Counted from the first letter of the stretch, positions 33,123 to 50,264 are shown. The stretch is 64,000 nt of DNA from Sphingobium indicum B90A (GCF_000264945.2 NZ_CP013070.1:1860001-1924000), one strand, 5' to 3'. A program made the numbers and translations. Notes: generated by a model not told the origin, from the sequence alone.

Positions 33123-34457
33123 ATGAACGACGCACATCTCGGCATCCAGCCGCATCGTTCGATGTGGCTGCTCTGGCCCCTGCTGTTCGTCGGCCTGCCC
33201 GCCCTGGTCGCCGCGTGGGAGGCGCGGGTGCCACCGGGCAAGGCGCGCCTGGAGGCGGTCGCCGCCGCCCGGTTCAGGCGTCCCGCGACGCCTCCGCCGG
33301 CGGTTGCCCCGGTGGAGGTCTATGCCCTGGAGCGCGACCAGGCGCGGGCGCTGAACGCCGCCATTCCCTTCTCCCGCCTGCCCAATCCGGCGGCGCGGCC
33401 ATTCATCTTCTCAGGATCGCCCGTCGACCTTGCCCGCGCCACGGACTGCCTGGCCGCCGCGCAGCTTTACGAGGCGGGCGACGATGCCGTGGGCGAGCGG
33501 GCCGTCGCGCAGGTGGTGCTGAACCGCGTGCGGCATCCCGCCTTTCCCAAGACGGTCTGCGGCGTCGTCTTTCAGGGACAGGAACGGGCGACGGGGTGCC
33601 AGTTCACCTTCACCTGCGACGGCGCGCTCGCCCGCGCGCCGACCCAGGCGGCCTGGGAAAGGGCGCGGGACATCGCCCGGTCGGCGCTGGCGGGCAAGGT
33701 CTACAGGCCGGTCGGCTACGCCACCCATTATCACACCGACTGGGTGGTTCCCTATTGGAGCGGCAGCCTGGACAAGATCGCGTCGGTCGGCACTCATCTC
33801 TTCTTCCGCTGGCGGGGCTGGTGGGGCACGCCCCCCGCCTTCCGCCGCGCTGGCGAGAGCGGCGAGCCGCTGGTGCAGCGCATCGCGCGCTTGTCCTCCG
33901 CGCATCAGGGCGATCCGGCCGCGCCTGCCGGCCCGTCGCCGCTCATCCTGGCCGGCAGCACGGTGACCGATCTCGCCGCCAGGCCGCAACAGATGATCGG
34001 GGCCGATTCGCTGGGCCGGACGATGGCGGGCGTGCGGCTGATCGCCATCGCGCCGGGGGCCAGGAGCTTCCTGGTCGAACTGGGGCGCACCGCCTCGCCC
34101 GACAATTGGCCGGCCATGGCCCAGACCTTTTGCGCCGGGCGACCGGAATGCCGGATCATGGCCTGGCGGACAGGGACTGCGCCGGGCGGCCTGCCCTTGT
34201 CGGGCGACCAGATGGAAAGCATGGCCTTTGCCTATATCCACAACAGCGCCACGGGATTGCAGCGATCGCTCTGGAACTGCTTTCAGACACCGCGGGGCAA
34301 CAAGGATGAATGCATGCTCCAGCGCAATCCCAGGGCGGCGGTTCCCGCGCCGCCCGCCGCCGCCCCGGAACTGGCGGGCGTGCGCCGGAAGGAACGCTTC
34401 GAAGTGGTGAAGATCGCGCCGCCCTCACCGGCGGTCACGGCGCCCGCCCAACCGTGA
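33123..34457 (+). CDS. SleB-type cell wall hydrolase with extra C-terminal domain
   Basis: The 444-residue protein has an N-terminal membrane anchor or uncleaved signal (MWLLWPLLFVGLPALVAAW). A Hydrolase_2/SleB domain follows at about 110-240, with AAQLYEAGDDAVGERAVAQVVLNRV, FPKTVCGVVFQG, GCQFTFTCDG and ATHYHTDWVVPYW. SleB-like enzymes are lytic transglycosylases or amidases acting on peptidoglycan. Residues about 270-420 form a further region (FLVELGRTASPDNWPAMAQTF, QRSLWNCFQTPRGNKDECM) that is not part of the known domain. It lies downstream of cysK on the same strand. Confidence 0.88.
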   Translation: MNDAHLGIQPHRSMWLLWPLLFVGLPALVAAWEARVPPGKARLEAVAAARFRRPATPPPAVAPVEVYALERDQARALNAAIPFSRLPNPAARPFIFSGSPVDLARATDCLAAAQLYEAGDDAVGERAVAQVVLNRVRHPAFPKTVCGVVFQGQERATGCQFTFTCDGALARAPTQAAWERARDIARSALAGKVYRPVGYATHYHTDWVVPYWSGSLDKIASVGTHLFFRWRGWWGTPPAFRRAGESGEPLVQRIARLSSAHQGDPAAPAGPSPLILAGSTVTDLAARPQQMIGADSLGRTMAGVRLIAIAPGARSFLVELGRTASPDNWPAMAQTFCAGRPECRIMAWRTGTAPGGLPLSGDQMESMAFAYIHNSATGLQRSLWNCFQTPRGNKDECMLQRNPRAAVPAPPAAAPELAGVRRKERFEVVKIAPPSPAVTAPAQP

Positions 34458-34478
34458 AGGCGCGCCGCGTCACGCCCT

Positions 34479-35588
34479 TTATTCCATGTCCTCGAACCCG
34501 CTCAGGCGCGGCAGCGCGCCGATGCGGGCGACCAGTTCGGACTGGCGGCTGCAATCCAGCTTCACATAGATATTCTTGATCTGCGTCCGCACCGTGTTGA
34601 GTGCGACGCCGCGTTCCTGCGACAATTCCTCCAGCCCCCGTCCCTGGCAAAGCGCCTCGGCCACCTCCGCCTCCGCCCTGGTGAGGCCGTATAGGGCGCG
34701 GATGCGGCTGGAAAGGCTCAGATCGCGGTCGGCCGGATCGGTGACGATCGCGACGATCTGCCGTTCCGTGCCGACGCGCACTGCGGCGATCGACAGCACA
34801 TAGGGCAGGCCCCGTTCGCGATGGACGAAGATCGCGCTTGCCTGCCCGCCCTGGCGCGCGGCCGCGGCGCGGAAGGCCGCCTGCAGCGCTTCGTCGTCGC
34901 GGGGGTCGAGCGCCTTCAACTGCCGCTGGCGCAGGCCGAGCGCATCGCCCCGGCGCAGCAGCGCGTCCGCCAGGCGGTTGCAGTCGATCAGCGCGCCGTT
35001 GGGACGCAGGGTGAAGACGGCGTGGCCCACCATGTCGAGCGTCGCGTGCAGCGATCGGCCATGATGACGGGCGCGGTCCAGCTTGCTGCGGATTGCGAAC
35101 ATGCGGCCGATATGACCGATATTGTCCTGCATCGCCCGCACCTCGCCCTCGCTGAAGGGCTTTTGCGCTCGGCCCCGGTGCAGGCCGATATGGCCGGTCG
35201 TCCCGTCCTTCTGGATCACGCCGCCCAGGCAATGGAAAGTGTCGTCGCCCATGCCCCTGATCCACTCATTATAGATCCGGCTGTCCTCATAGGCCCGGAT
35301 GGGCACAAGAGCCTCCACATTCCAGACGCGGTTGATCGCCTCCGCCCGGTCCAGCGCGACGCCCCAGATGTCGTCGCCCTGAAACTCCTCGTCGTAAAGC
35401 GCCATTTGCGCGTCGGAGAAATAGCCGGAATAGGAAATTTCCGCGACATGCTGGGGCGTGCGGCCCCAATGCAGGACGCCCGATCGCGCGCCGACCGCAT
35501 CGGCCAGCGTCGCAGCCAGCCGATCGAACGACTCATCGTCGGTCGCCGCGTCGTAGATTTCCTCCGTCCGGATCACAGCCTTGTCCAT
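34479..35588 (-). CDS. LuxR-family transcriptional regulator
   Basis: The 369-residue protein ends with a GerE/LuxR helix-turn-helix at about residues 300-360 (LYGLTRAEAEVAEALCQGRGLEELSQERGVALNTVRTQIKNIYVKL). The N-terminal part has no receiver or autoinducer-binding domain that I can recognise; the middle (LDMVGHAVFTLRPNGALIDCN) looks like a PAS fold. It therefore probably senses an intracellular ligand. The ATG at 35588 begins the conserved part (MDKAVIRTEEIYDAA). It diverges from an MFS gene with 106 bp between, which contains a perfect 13-bp palindrome. Confidence 0.88.
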   Translation of the reverse strand: MDKAVIRTEEIYDAATDDESFDRLAATLADAVGARSGVLHWGRTPQHVAEISYSGYFSDAQMALYDEEFQGDDIWGVALDRAEAINRVWNVEALVPIRAYEDSRIYNEWIRGMGDDTFHCLGGVIQKDGTTGHIGLHRGRAQKPFSEGEVRAMQDNIGHIGRMFAIRSKLDRARHHGRSLHATLDMVGHAVFTLRPNGALIDCNRLADALLRRGDALGLRQRQLKALDPRDDEALQAAFRAAAARQGGQASAIFVHRERGLPYVLSIAAVRVGTERQIVAIVTDPADRDLSLSSRIRALYGLTRAEAEVAEALCQGRGLEELSQERGVALNTVRTQIKNIYVKLDCSRQSELVARIGALPRLSGFEDME

Positions 35589-35599
35589 TCTCCCCGATT

Positions 35600-35612
35600 T
35601 CCCGATACGGGA
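35600..35612. promoter_or_regulatory. palindrome in the LuxR/MFS divergent promoter region
   Basis: TCCCG-ATA-CGGGA is a perfect 5-bp inverted repeat with a 3-bp centre. It lies 12 bp upstream of the LuxR-family gene start and in the shared region with the MFS gene. It is a plausible operator for autoregulation, but nothing shows which protein binds it. Confidence 0.4.
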
Positions 35613-35694
35613 TATACGCAAGCGCACCTCGCCGCATTGCACAAATCGGACATTCCCCGTTCAAATCACTGGAAAAACCGATAAGGCTGCTGCC

Positions 35695-36897
35695 GTGCCG
35701 CGCCCCTTGCACCCCTCTCCCCGTCCTTCGACAGACGGCGGCTGGCCTCCGGTCCTTGCCCTGGCGGCGATCACCCTGCTGGTCCAGGGCGGCACGCTGA
35801 TGTCGCTGGGCGTGCTCCTTCCCGGCATGGCGGCCGATTTCGGACAGGCAGGCGGCGGCATCACCATATTCCTGCTGGCGATGAGCCTGGCCAGCCTGAC
35901 GGTCGGCTGGGCCTTGGGCAAGGCGGGGGTCCGCCCGGTGCTGCTGATCGGCATTCTGCTGAGCGCGGCGGGCTTCGCCCTTGCCGCCATGGCGCAGCAG
36001 CGGCCCGTCCTGATGGCGGGCATGGCGTTGTCGGGCCTTGGCGTCGGCGCATCGACCATCGTGCCCGGCATCGCTGTCATCACCCGGCATCATGTCGCGC
36101 GGCGCGGACTGGCGCTCGCCATCTTCCTGGGCGCCGCCGTCGCCGCAGGGGCGGTGGTGCCGCCCCTTGTCGGCGCGGCCATGACCTGCTGGACATGGCG
36201 CGCGGCCATGCTGCTCTGCGCCGCGGCGATCATGCTGGCCTGCCCTCCGCTGGTCCTGATCGTGCCCGGCGGGCGGGCGGATGTCGCGCCGGAACCGGCG
36301 GCGGGTCGGGACGCGCCATGGAGGGCGTTGGGCAGCGGGAATTTCCGTCGGATCCTGTTGGCCATGACCCTGTTGCAGCTTGCCATCAACGGCGTGCTGT
36401 TCGCGGCGGTGGACTGCCTGATGACGCAGGGCCTAGGCCAGTCCGGCGCGGTCCTGGCCTATAGCAGCGCCAACCTGGTCGGCCTGCCCGCGCTGCTGGC
36501 GGGCGGCATGCTGGCCGACCGCATTGGCGCGCGGCGCAGCCTGATCGCCACGGCGCTGCTGCTGGCGGCGGGGACGATGGCATTGCTGGGGGCCGGCATG
36601 ATGGGCATGGCCGGGGTCTGGCTGTTCGTCCTGCTCTGGGGCGTCGCCAGCGCGCTGCCGGGCCAGTCCGGATCGATGCTGCTGGCCGACGTCGTGAAGG
36701 AGGAGGCGTTCGCGCGCCTGCTGGGCCTCAACACCGCGGTGGTCAGCCTGCTGGGCGCGTTGGCGCCGCTCTGGACCGACCAGATGCGCGCTGCGGGCGG
36801 CGGCTATGGCCTACCCATATCGGTCTATGCGGCGCTGGCGCTGGCCGCGGCGCCGCTCATCGCGTCGGTACGTCCGTCAAAGGCCGATGCTGGCTGA
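35695..36897 (+). CDS. MFS transporter
   Basis: The 400-residue protein has about 12 transmembrane helices, beginning GGWPPVLALAAITLLVQGGTLMSLGVLLPGM. It has an MFS motif-A-like GMLADRIGARRS between helices in the second half, and glycine-rich helices typical of the family. The substrate cannot be predicted. I chose the GTG at 35695, which leaves a short cytoplasmic N-terminus before the first helix; the frame is open to 35581 but those residues are not hydrophobic and overlap the LuxR gene. Its 3' end overlaps the convergent TonB-dependent receptor gene by 21 bp. Confidence 0.85.
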   Translation: MPRPLHPSPRPSTDGGWPPVLALAAITLLVQGGTLMSLGVLLPGMAADFGQAGGGITIFLLAMSLASLTVGWALGKAGVRPVLLIGILLSAAGFALAAMAQQRPVLMAGMALSGLGVGASTIVPGIAVITRHHVARRGLALAIFLGAAVAAGAVVPPLVGAAMTCWTWRAAMLLCAAAIMLACPPLVLIVPGGRADVAPEPAAGRDAPWRALGSGNFRRILLAMTLLQLAINGVLFAAVDCLMTQGLGQSGAVLAYSSANLVGLPALLAGGMLADRIGARRSLIATALLLAAGTMALLGAGMMGMAGVWLFVLLWGVASALPGQSGSMLLADVVKEEAFARLLGLNTAVVSLLGALAPLWTDQMRAAGGGYGLPISVYAALALAAAPLIASVRPSKADAG

Positions 36898-39165
36898 CAG
36901 GCCGACGGTGCGCGGCCTCTGCGTCATTTCGCGCAGGGGCGATCCGGTCGCCGGCACCAGTTCCGCATTGCGATAGAGCACCGTCCTGCTGTCCAGCAGA
37001 TTGTCGGCGAAGGCGGACAGGTGCCATCCGTCCCGGCCGATGCCCAGGCGCAGGAACAGCAGGTCGCTTCCTTCGCCCGCATAGACGCGTGGATCATAGG
37101 CGGTGGACCGGGTCGAGGGCGCGCGGCGGAAACGTCCGGCATGCCGCCATTCGGTCCGGACGAACCCCTCCAGCCGTCCCGGCAGCGTGAAGCCATATTC
37201 CGCCGCCATCGTCCCCGACCAGCGCGGCACATAGGGAATGCGGTCCCCCGCAGCGACGATGCCCGCGCCCGGAGGTCCGACATCGCGGCGGAAGCGCGCA
37301 TCGACGAAGCCCAGCGAAAAATCCAGCGCCAGCCGCCGCGACGGCTCGCTCCGCAACGCCAGCTCGACGCCCCGGTTGCGCGCCGCGCCCAGATTGTCGA
37401 CATAGGAAAAGCCGCAATTGGGCAGGGTGACGGACTGCTGTATGCGTCGCCAGTCGATGCGGAAGGCGGCCAGCGACAGGCGAAGCCGCCGATCGGGCAA
37501 TCCCGCCTTCACCCCCGCCTCGTAGCTCCAGAGCGAATCGGAGCCATAGCTGTCCGGCGCGGCGGCGCGGCCCAATGCGGAGAGATCGGCCGCGCAACCG
37601 TTCGCCGGCACCGCTCCATTGGTTCCCCCGCCGCGAAAACCCTTGCCCGCGCTCAGATAGACCAGGCTGTCGCCCCCCGGACGCCAGGACAGGGCGGCAT
37701 GGGGGATGAGGGGCGTGTCGCTCTGGCGTCGGGGGCCGACCGCATTGCTGCCGCCGGCGAAAGGCCCCTCCGACATCAGGCGGAAGCGCAAGGGATTATG
37801 CGACAACCGCAGGCCCCCCGTCACTTCCCAGCGGGGCGCAAAGGCCCAGTTCACCTGTCCGAAGGCCGCCAGGCTGCGCTCGCGAATCTGCTGGCGGCTG
37901 TGATAGCTCTGCCCGCCCGGCAGCAGCGGCAGGCCGAAAATCTCCTCGACCGACAGGCCCAGTTGCGATTGCGCCAGATCGGCGATCCCCGGCTCCACCA
38001 CCCCCTGTTCCATGGCGATCCGCGAACGGCTGTAGAAAGCGCCGACGAGCCAGCGGACGGACGCCTGCGGATCGGCCGACGCGACGCGCAGTTCCTGCGT
38101 GAAAACGGCCTGGTCGACCGTCGTGCGGCTATAGCTGCCGCCTGGGGTGCGGATACCGGGAACCATGCCGCCCAGCACGATCTCCCCGAAAAAGCCGGAA
38201 TAGTCCACGATCTGGCGGTTGCGGCGATCCAGCCATGCGGTGACGCCGGTAAGCGTGGCGCCGCCCAGGTCCATCCGCGCGGTGAGGCTGGGCAGAAGCA
38301 AGCGGTCGCGGCCCGGCTGGCGCAGGCTGGCGGACTGGCGGAAGGGGCCGAGGCTGCTTTCGTAAAAGGGCAGGTCGCCCCGCGCCGTTCTTTGGTAGAA
38401 AAGCGACGGCGTCAGCTCCAGACGATCGCCCAGGGCCGCCTTCACGGCGAAACGCAGGCCCAGCGTCGCGTCATGATCGACATTCCGGGCCAGCAAAGCG
38501 CCGGAGGCGGGATCGAACCGATCGACGACGCCCGCGTCGCGGCGATGATAGGCGCTGATGCGCGCGCCGATCCGGCCGGGCACTATCGCGCCGCCCAACG
38601 CCGCCTGCACTTCGCGGCCAAGCCCCCCGCCCCTGACGGACGAAAGCTCCGCGCCGGCCCATGCATCCAGGCCTTCCAACTGGGGCTGCCGGGTCAGCAC
38701 GCGGATCGTTCCGCCCATGGAATCGGCGCCGAACAGCGTGCCCTGCGGGCCGCGCAGCACCTCCACGCGATCAAGGTCGAAACGGCGCAGGTCGGGATTG
38801 CCCGCCACCTCCAGCGACCGGATCTGGACAGGGACGTCATCGACATAGAGGCCGACCGTGGACGCGCCGATGGGGGAGAAGACGCCGCGCATGATCGGCT
38901 GCTGCGCGCCGAAGGCGCCGACCGTGGGCATGGCGAGATTGGGCACGACCCCCGCCAGGTCGGCCAGCCGCGCGACGCCGCGCCGTTCCAGGTCGGTCGC
39001 ATCGAGGCGGACGAGGCTGATCGGAACCGCGTCCTGCGCTTCGGCCACGCGGCGGGCCGTGACGAAGACGATCCGCCCCTGCGCGCCCTCGCCTTCATCC
39101 GCCTGCGCATGGGCAGGCGCCATGGCCAGCGCCGATACGCAGCACAGGCGGGCCCATTGCTTCAC
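36877..39165 (-). CDS. TonB-dependent receptor
   Basis: The 762-residue protein has a signal peptide (ARLCCVSALAMAPAHAQ), a TonB box-like stretch (GRIVFVTARR), a plug domain at about 30-150 (DVPVQIRSLEVAGNPDLRRF, VEVLRGPQGTLFGADSMGG) and a beta-barrel. These segments match the large sphingomonad group of receptors for complex organic or iron-loaded substrates. The substrate is unknown; there is no Fur-like site in front of it. The GTG at 39165 gives the signal peptide, while ATGs further upstream give an unlikely leader. The C-terminus is Leu rather than the usual aromatic residue. Confidence 0.88.
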   Translation of the reverse strand: MKQWARLCCVSALAMAPAHAQADEGEGAQGRIVFVTARRVAEAQDAVPISLVRLDATDLERRGVARLADLAGVVPNLAMPTVGAFGAQQPIMRGVFSPIGASTVGLYVDDVPVQIRSLEVAGNPDLRRFDLDRVEVLRGPQGTLFGADSMGGTIRVLTRQPQLEGLDAWAGAELSSVRGGGLGREVQAALGGAIVPGRIGARISAYHRRDAGVVDRFDPASGALLARNVDHDATLGLRFAVKAALGDRLELTPSLFYQRTARGDLPFYESSLGPFRQSASLRQPGRDRLLLPSLTARMDLGGATLTGVTAWLDRRNRQIVDYSGFFGEIVLGGMVPGIRTPGGSYSRTTVDQAVFTQELRVASADPQASVRWLVGAFYSRSRIAMEQGVVEPGIADLAQSQLGLSVEEIFGLPLLPGGQSYHSRQQIRERSLAAFGQVNWAFAPRWEVTGGLRLSHNPLRFRLMSEGPFAGGSNAVGPRRQSDTPLIPHAALSWRPGGDSLVYLSAGKGFRGGGTNGAVPANGCAADLSALGRAAAPDSYGSDSLWSYEAGVKAGLPDRRLRLSLAAFRIDWRRIQQSVTLPNCGFSYVDNLGAARNRGVELALRSEPSRRLALDFSLGFVDARFRRDVGPPGAGIVAAGDRIPYVPRWSGTMAAEYGFTLPGRLEGFVRTEWRHAGRFRRAPSTRSTAYDPRVYAGEGSDLLFLRLGIGRDGWHLSAFADNLLDSRTVLYRNAELVPATGSPLREMTQRPRTVGLSASIGL

Positions 39166-39572
39166 GGCAGGCGCGACGATGGCGGAAAGGGTTGAATGAC
39201 GGCGGGAATCACCCCATCTCTCTACAGCAACGACCCTTGGCGGCAACCAGCCAGAATCAAGCCGCCTGCCCCCTTCACAAAGGGGGACATGGGGCCTATA
39301 TGCACCTTTCAAATCCGGTTCCGGCCTTGCCTTCGGGCAAGGGGGGAACCGTCCCCCGGATCGCCCGGGGACCGGCTTCGTTTAGCGCACGGAACCGGCG
39401 GGATTGGGCGAAAACGGCGGGTCACAGGACGCTGACAGTGCGGATCGGACAGTCCCGGCCCGCACTTTTTTGCGTGGCGATGATGGGGCGAATCACCCCT
39501 GAAATCGCCAGGCCAGGCTGAATTTTCGCTGCGATGCGAAAAAATGCGACGAACAACCAGGCAGGATACGCA
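39166..39572. other. 407-bp region between the receptor gene and rpoB
   Basis: No gene is seen here. It holds a short near-palindrome (CCCCCTTCACAAAGGGGG, 39269-39286), then a UUCG-loop hairpin (CCTTGCC-TTCG-GGCAAGG, 39325-39342). The rpoB promoter must lie in the right half, but no clear -35/-10 pair could be picked out. In many bacteria rplJ-rplL occupies this position; it is absent here. Confidence 0.6.
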
Positions 39573-43736
<4,164 letters not shown>

Positions 43737-43753
43737 GCCGGACCATGGAATCA

Positions 43754-43848
43754 CCGTTCGTCCTGAGTAGCCATTGAGCGAAATGGCGTATCGAAGGACT
43801 CTTCGATACGGGCCTTCGACAAGCTCAGTCCCTACTCAGGGCGAACGG
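43754..43848. repeat. palindromic repeat element inside the rpoB-rpoC intergenic region
   Basis: The outer arms CCGTTCGTCCTGAGTAG (43754-43770) and CTACTCAGGGCGAACGG (43832-43848) pair with one mismatch. In the middle GTATCGAAG-GACT-CTTCGATAC (43788-43809) is a perfect 9-bp hairpin. Elements with this sequence are widespread in sphingomonad intergenic regions. Here it lies in the transcribed spacer of an essential operon, so the mRNA must carry this structure just before the rpoC ribosome-binding site. Confidence 0.85.
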
Positions 43849-43889
43849 ACGGAATTTGAACCTGAAGCCTTTGGCTTAGGAGCATGAAA

Positions 43890-48146
<4,257 letters not shown>

Positions 48147-48166
48147 GCGCTTTGAAATAAAGGGAT

Positions 48167-48189
48167 CCGCTTCCTATCTCAGGAAGCGG
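48167..48189 (+). repeat. hairpin after rpoC
   Basis: CCGCTTCCT-ATCTC-AGGAAGCGG is a perfect 9-bp stem with a 5-nt loop, 21 bp after the rpoC stop. There is no U tract, so it probably protects the mRNA 3' end rather than ending transcription. Confidence 0.5.
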
Positions 48190-48226
48190 CTCCCAGCCCT
48201 TCGTACCCCAAAAGGGATCGATGGAG

Positions 48227-48267
48227 AACCCGCCGGAAGCGACAGCTTGTCCGGCGGGTTTTCTTTC
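48227..48267 (+). terminator. rho-independent terminator of the rpoBC operon
   Basis: AACCCGCCGGA (48227-48237) and TCCGGCGGGTT (48250-48260) form a perfect 11-bp GC-rich stem with a 12-nt loop, followed by TTCTTTC. It is about 80 bp after the rpoC stop and is the clearest terminator in the window. Confidence 0.85.
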
Positions 48268-48380
48268 GGGGCGGCGGTCGGCAGGGTATGATTGTCGGGA
48301 AAGCCTGTCTCAAACCCCCTTGACCAATCCGGAATCGCCGCCTATTTGCGCCTCTCCGGTGAGCCTGTGGCCCATCCTGA

Positions 48381-48454
48381 TGCCCGATCCTCTAATGGTA
48401 AGAGAGCGGACTCTGACTCCGTCAATCAAGGTTCGAATCCTTGTCGGGCATCCA
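48381..48454 (+). tRNA. tRNA-Gln (anticodon CTG)
   Basis: A 74-nt cloverleaf is visible. The acceptor stem is TGCCCGA/TCGGGCA, the D arm contains the loop TAATGGTAA, and the anticodon stem is GCGGA/TCCGT with loop CTCTGAC, giving anticodon CTG at 48413-48415. The T arm contains GGTTCGAATCC. The 3' CCA is encoded. The sequence resembles E. coli tRNA-Gln(CTG). It lies between the rpoBC terminator and a secreted-nuclease gene. Confidence 0.96.
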
Positions 48455-48523
48455 CATTTTCTTCGAAAATATTGAGAGCGGCAAAACCTGCCGGGCATTG
48501 ACCGCCAAGGATGCCCAGCCCGG

Positions 48524-48901
48524 TCAGCGCTTTGTCGCGAAACGGCATTCCTTGGCCAGGCGGCGCCCCAAGTCCCAGGCGGGCTTGTAGACGGCCATGC
48601 CCTTGCGAAGCTGCTCGCACGACATGTTGAGCCCCCCGGCATAGACGATGGCGACCGTGCGGCCATCGGCGTCGCGCGCCACGGGAACGATGGTGATGGG
48701 GTCGCGCAAGGCGTGCTTCAGGCTTTCCCTGCTCTGGCGGGAACTATCCCGCGCGCAGGCCTTCCTCTTGCGGCAGCGGTCGGCAATGTCAGGCGCCTCG
48801 ATGCCGAGCAGCCGGATCGGCTCGCCATTCACGCGCAGCATGCTGCCGTCGACCACGGTCAGGGCGGAAGCAAGGAACATCGCGGCGATCATGCCCTGCA
48901 C
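48524..48901 (-). CDS. secreted thermonuclease-like (SNase fold) protein
   Basis: The 125-residue protein has a short hydrophobic start (MIAAMFLASALTVVDG) and an SNase fold with VDGSMLRVNGEPIRLLGIEAPD, DADGRTVAIVYAGGLNMSCEQLRKGMAV and a few cysteines. The catalytic Arg and acidic residues of staphylococcal nuclease appear to be kept in the R-L-L-G-I-E motif and the D-G-R turn. It is shorter than most secreted SNases. It may cut nucleic acids in the periplasm, but activity is uncertain. An ATG at 48892 is an alternative start. No partner gene is adjacent. Confidence 0.8.
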   Translation of the reverse strand: MQGMIAAMFLASALTVVDGSMLRVNGEPIRLLGIEAPDIADRCRKRKACARDSSRQSRESLKHALRDPITIVPVARDADGRTVAIVYAGGLNMSCEQLRKGMAVYKPAWDLGRRLAKECRFATKR

Positions 48902-49673
48902 CCCGTGCCGGGAAGCGCGACCCCCAAGCTGCCAATCATGTCCTCTCCCACCCTTGTCGCCCTGTGCAGCATTTTGGCGCGATCATCCGCAGAGCCGTTG
49001 CGGGAGCCCGCGGGGAGATTGGCGCCAAATTCATGCCTCCGATGGTTCCGGAAGGCCGGCGTCGGCATCGGAACTGGCCTTCGCTGAACCCCCGCTGCCG
49101 GCCAGCCCCGTTTCCGACCGGAAGCCTGTCCCTGTTGCGTATCTTTACGCATCCACAATCGATGCTCCACCCTATTTCGACATGGGGAGCAAATATGTAT
49201 CGCTTTGATACAGAATATTAAAATATCCGTTCAGCCGATATATGGCTTCCGACATATTCAGCGTGCACGCTGGGGCGCTTGTCGCAGGAGACAGGCTGGT
49301 TCAGGTCGCGACCATGTCCGGCATTGACGGGCACCCGGCTGAAAACGCCCGTCGACCTGGGCGCCATGACGCCGGCGCCGCGACGGGAGCCGTGGACAGG
49401 CGGGAACCGACAGGTCGAGCATAGGGAAAGGCGTCAACGCCTATCTGTTCGCTGAATTTCGGGCATGGGGATTGCCCGCAAGACGCATGACCGTGTCCGG
49501 ATGGCGAAGGCGCAGCCCTAACGCCGCTCCGCCGCCCATTCCGCTAACAGGCGGCGGAAGCTGGAGGAGCGAATGGGCGGATGCGCGCCGGTGGCCCGCG
49601 CCGCATCGTGCCGGCAGGCCGCTCCTCCAGACTCCGCGTCGCGCCATGTCGTCCGTGGGGGGAAGGACGGCGT
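48902..49673. other. 772-bp stretch with no convincing gene
   Basis: Open frames exist on both strands here, but none has a recognisable domain, a good ribosome site or coding-like composition. An AT-rich segment at 49193-49240 contains GTATC-GCTTT-GATAC and AATATTAAAATATCC and stands out against the GC-rich background. The small frame 49242-49424 after it is not supported. I see no repeat of the tRNA end here. Confidence 0.5.
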
Positions 49674-50174
49674 TCAGCGCGACGCAATCAGGACGGGCCG
49701 GTCGCCGCCGGCCTGCGCCATCATCCGGGCGCGGTGGTCGGTGCGCAACCGCCCCAACATGTCGTCGCGTTCCCTGGCATCGCTGGCGACGATGATCCAT
49801 GCCTCGAAGCGGGAAGTGGCGGCGATCTGCGGCGGCAGGGGCGTCAGCCGCCCCATGGTGCTCACCGCGCGCAGCGATATGCGGTCGACGGCGCGCGAGG
49901 ATGAAGGTCGGGCCAGCGCGACGGCCTGGGGCCGCCCATCCTCGCCCAGGCGGAATTCGACGCGGGTATAGCCGGTCGCATCGCGGTCGAAATTCTGGTC
50001 GGCGGCGCGGCGAATGCTGCCGGCCAGCCGGCTCGCGGTCCGTCCCTGCCATTTTTCGATGGTCATTTCCTTATCCGCAGACGCAATGACGGTCAGTTGT
50101 TCGCCGGGCTGTCTGGCGCTCACCCCTGTCGACAGCAGCAGGGATGAGCAAAGCACCAAATATCTGGCACGCAT
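49674..50174 (-). CDS. secreted protein with TonB C-terminal-like domain
   Basis: The 166-residue protein has a signal peptide (YLVLCSSLLLSTGVSA). A region resembling the TonB C-terminal domain follows: TGYTRVEFRLGEDGRPQAVALARPSSSRAVDRISLRAV, then FEAWIIVA. It lacks a membrane anchor and proline-rich spacer, so it is not a full TonB. Similar small secreted proteins occur in sphingomonads; their role is unknown. It stands alone, with an AT-rich segment (50251-50270, TATAAT on the minus strand) about 85 bp upstream that may be its promoter. Confidence 0.7.
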   Translation of the reverse strand: MRARYLVLCSSLLLSTGVSARQPGEQLTVIASADKEMTIEKWQGRTASRLAGSIRRAADQNFDRDATGYTRVEFRLGEDGRPQAVALARPSSSRAVDRISLRAVSTMGRLTPLPPQIAATSRFEAWIIVASDARERDDMLGRLRTDHRARMMAQAGGDRPVLIASR

Positions 50175-50258
50175 AAGGGCCTCCTCCGCCGGGATAATGA
50201 TTGAGTGGATCGCGGCTGCGGCGGTGTCTGACCGGCCGAAAGCGGCGCGAAGTTATAT

Positions 50259-50264
50259 ATTATA
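50259..50264 (-). promoter_or_regulatory. possible -10 element for the TonB-C-like gene
   Basis: The minus strand reads TATAAT here, in an AT-rich stretch unusual for this sequence, about 85 bp upstream of the start at 50174. No good -35 box is seen at the right distance, so the call is weak. Confidence 0.25.

Noticed and set aside
48902..49208. Frames on both strands upstream of the SNase-like gene
   Set aside because: They overlap each other and the SNase gene, with no signal peptide or domain.
49242..49424. 60-residue frame after the AT-rich patch
   Set aside because: No ribosome site, weak codon bias and no similarity that I can recognise; it is too short to support.
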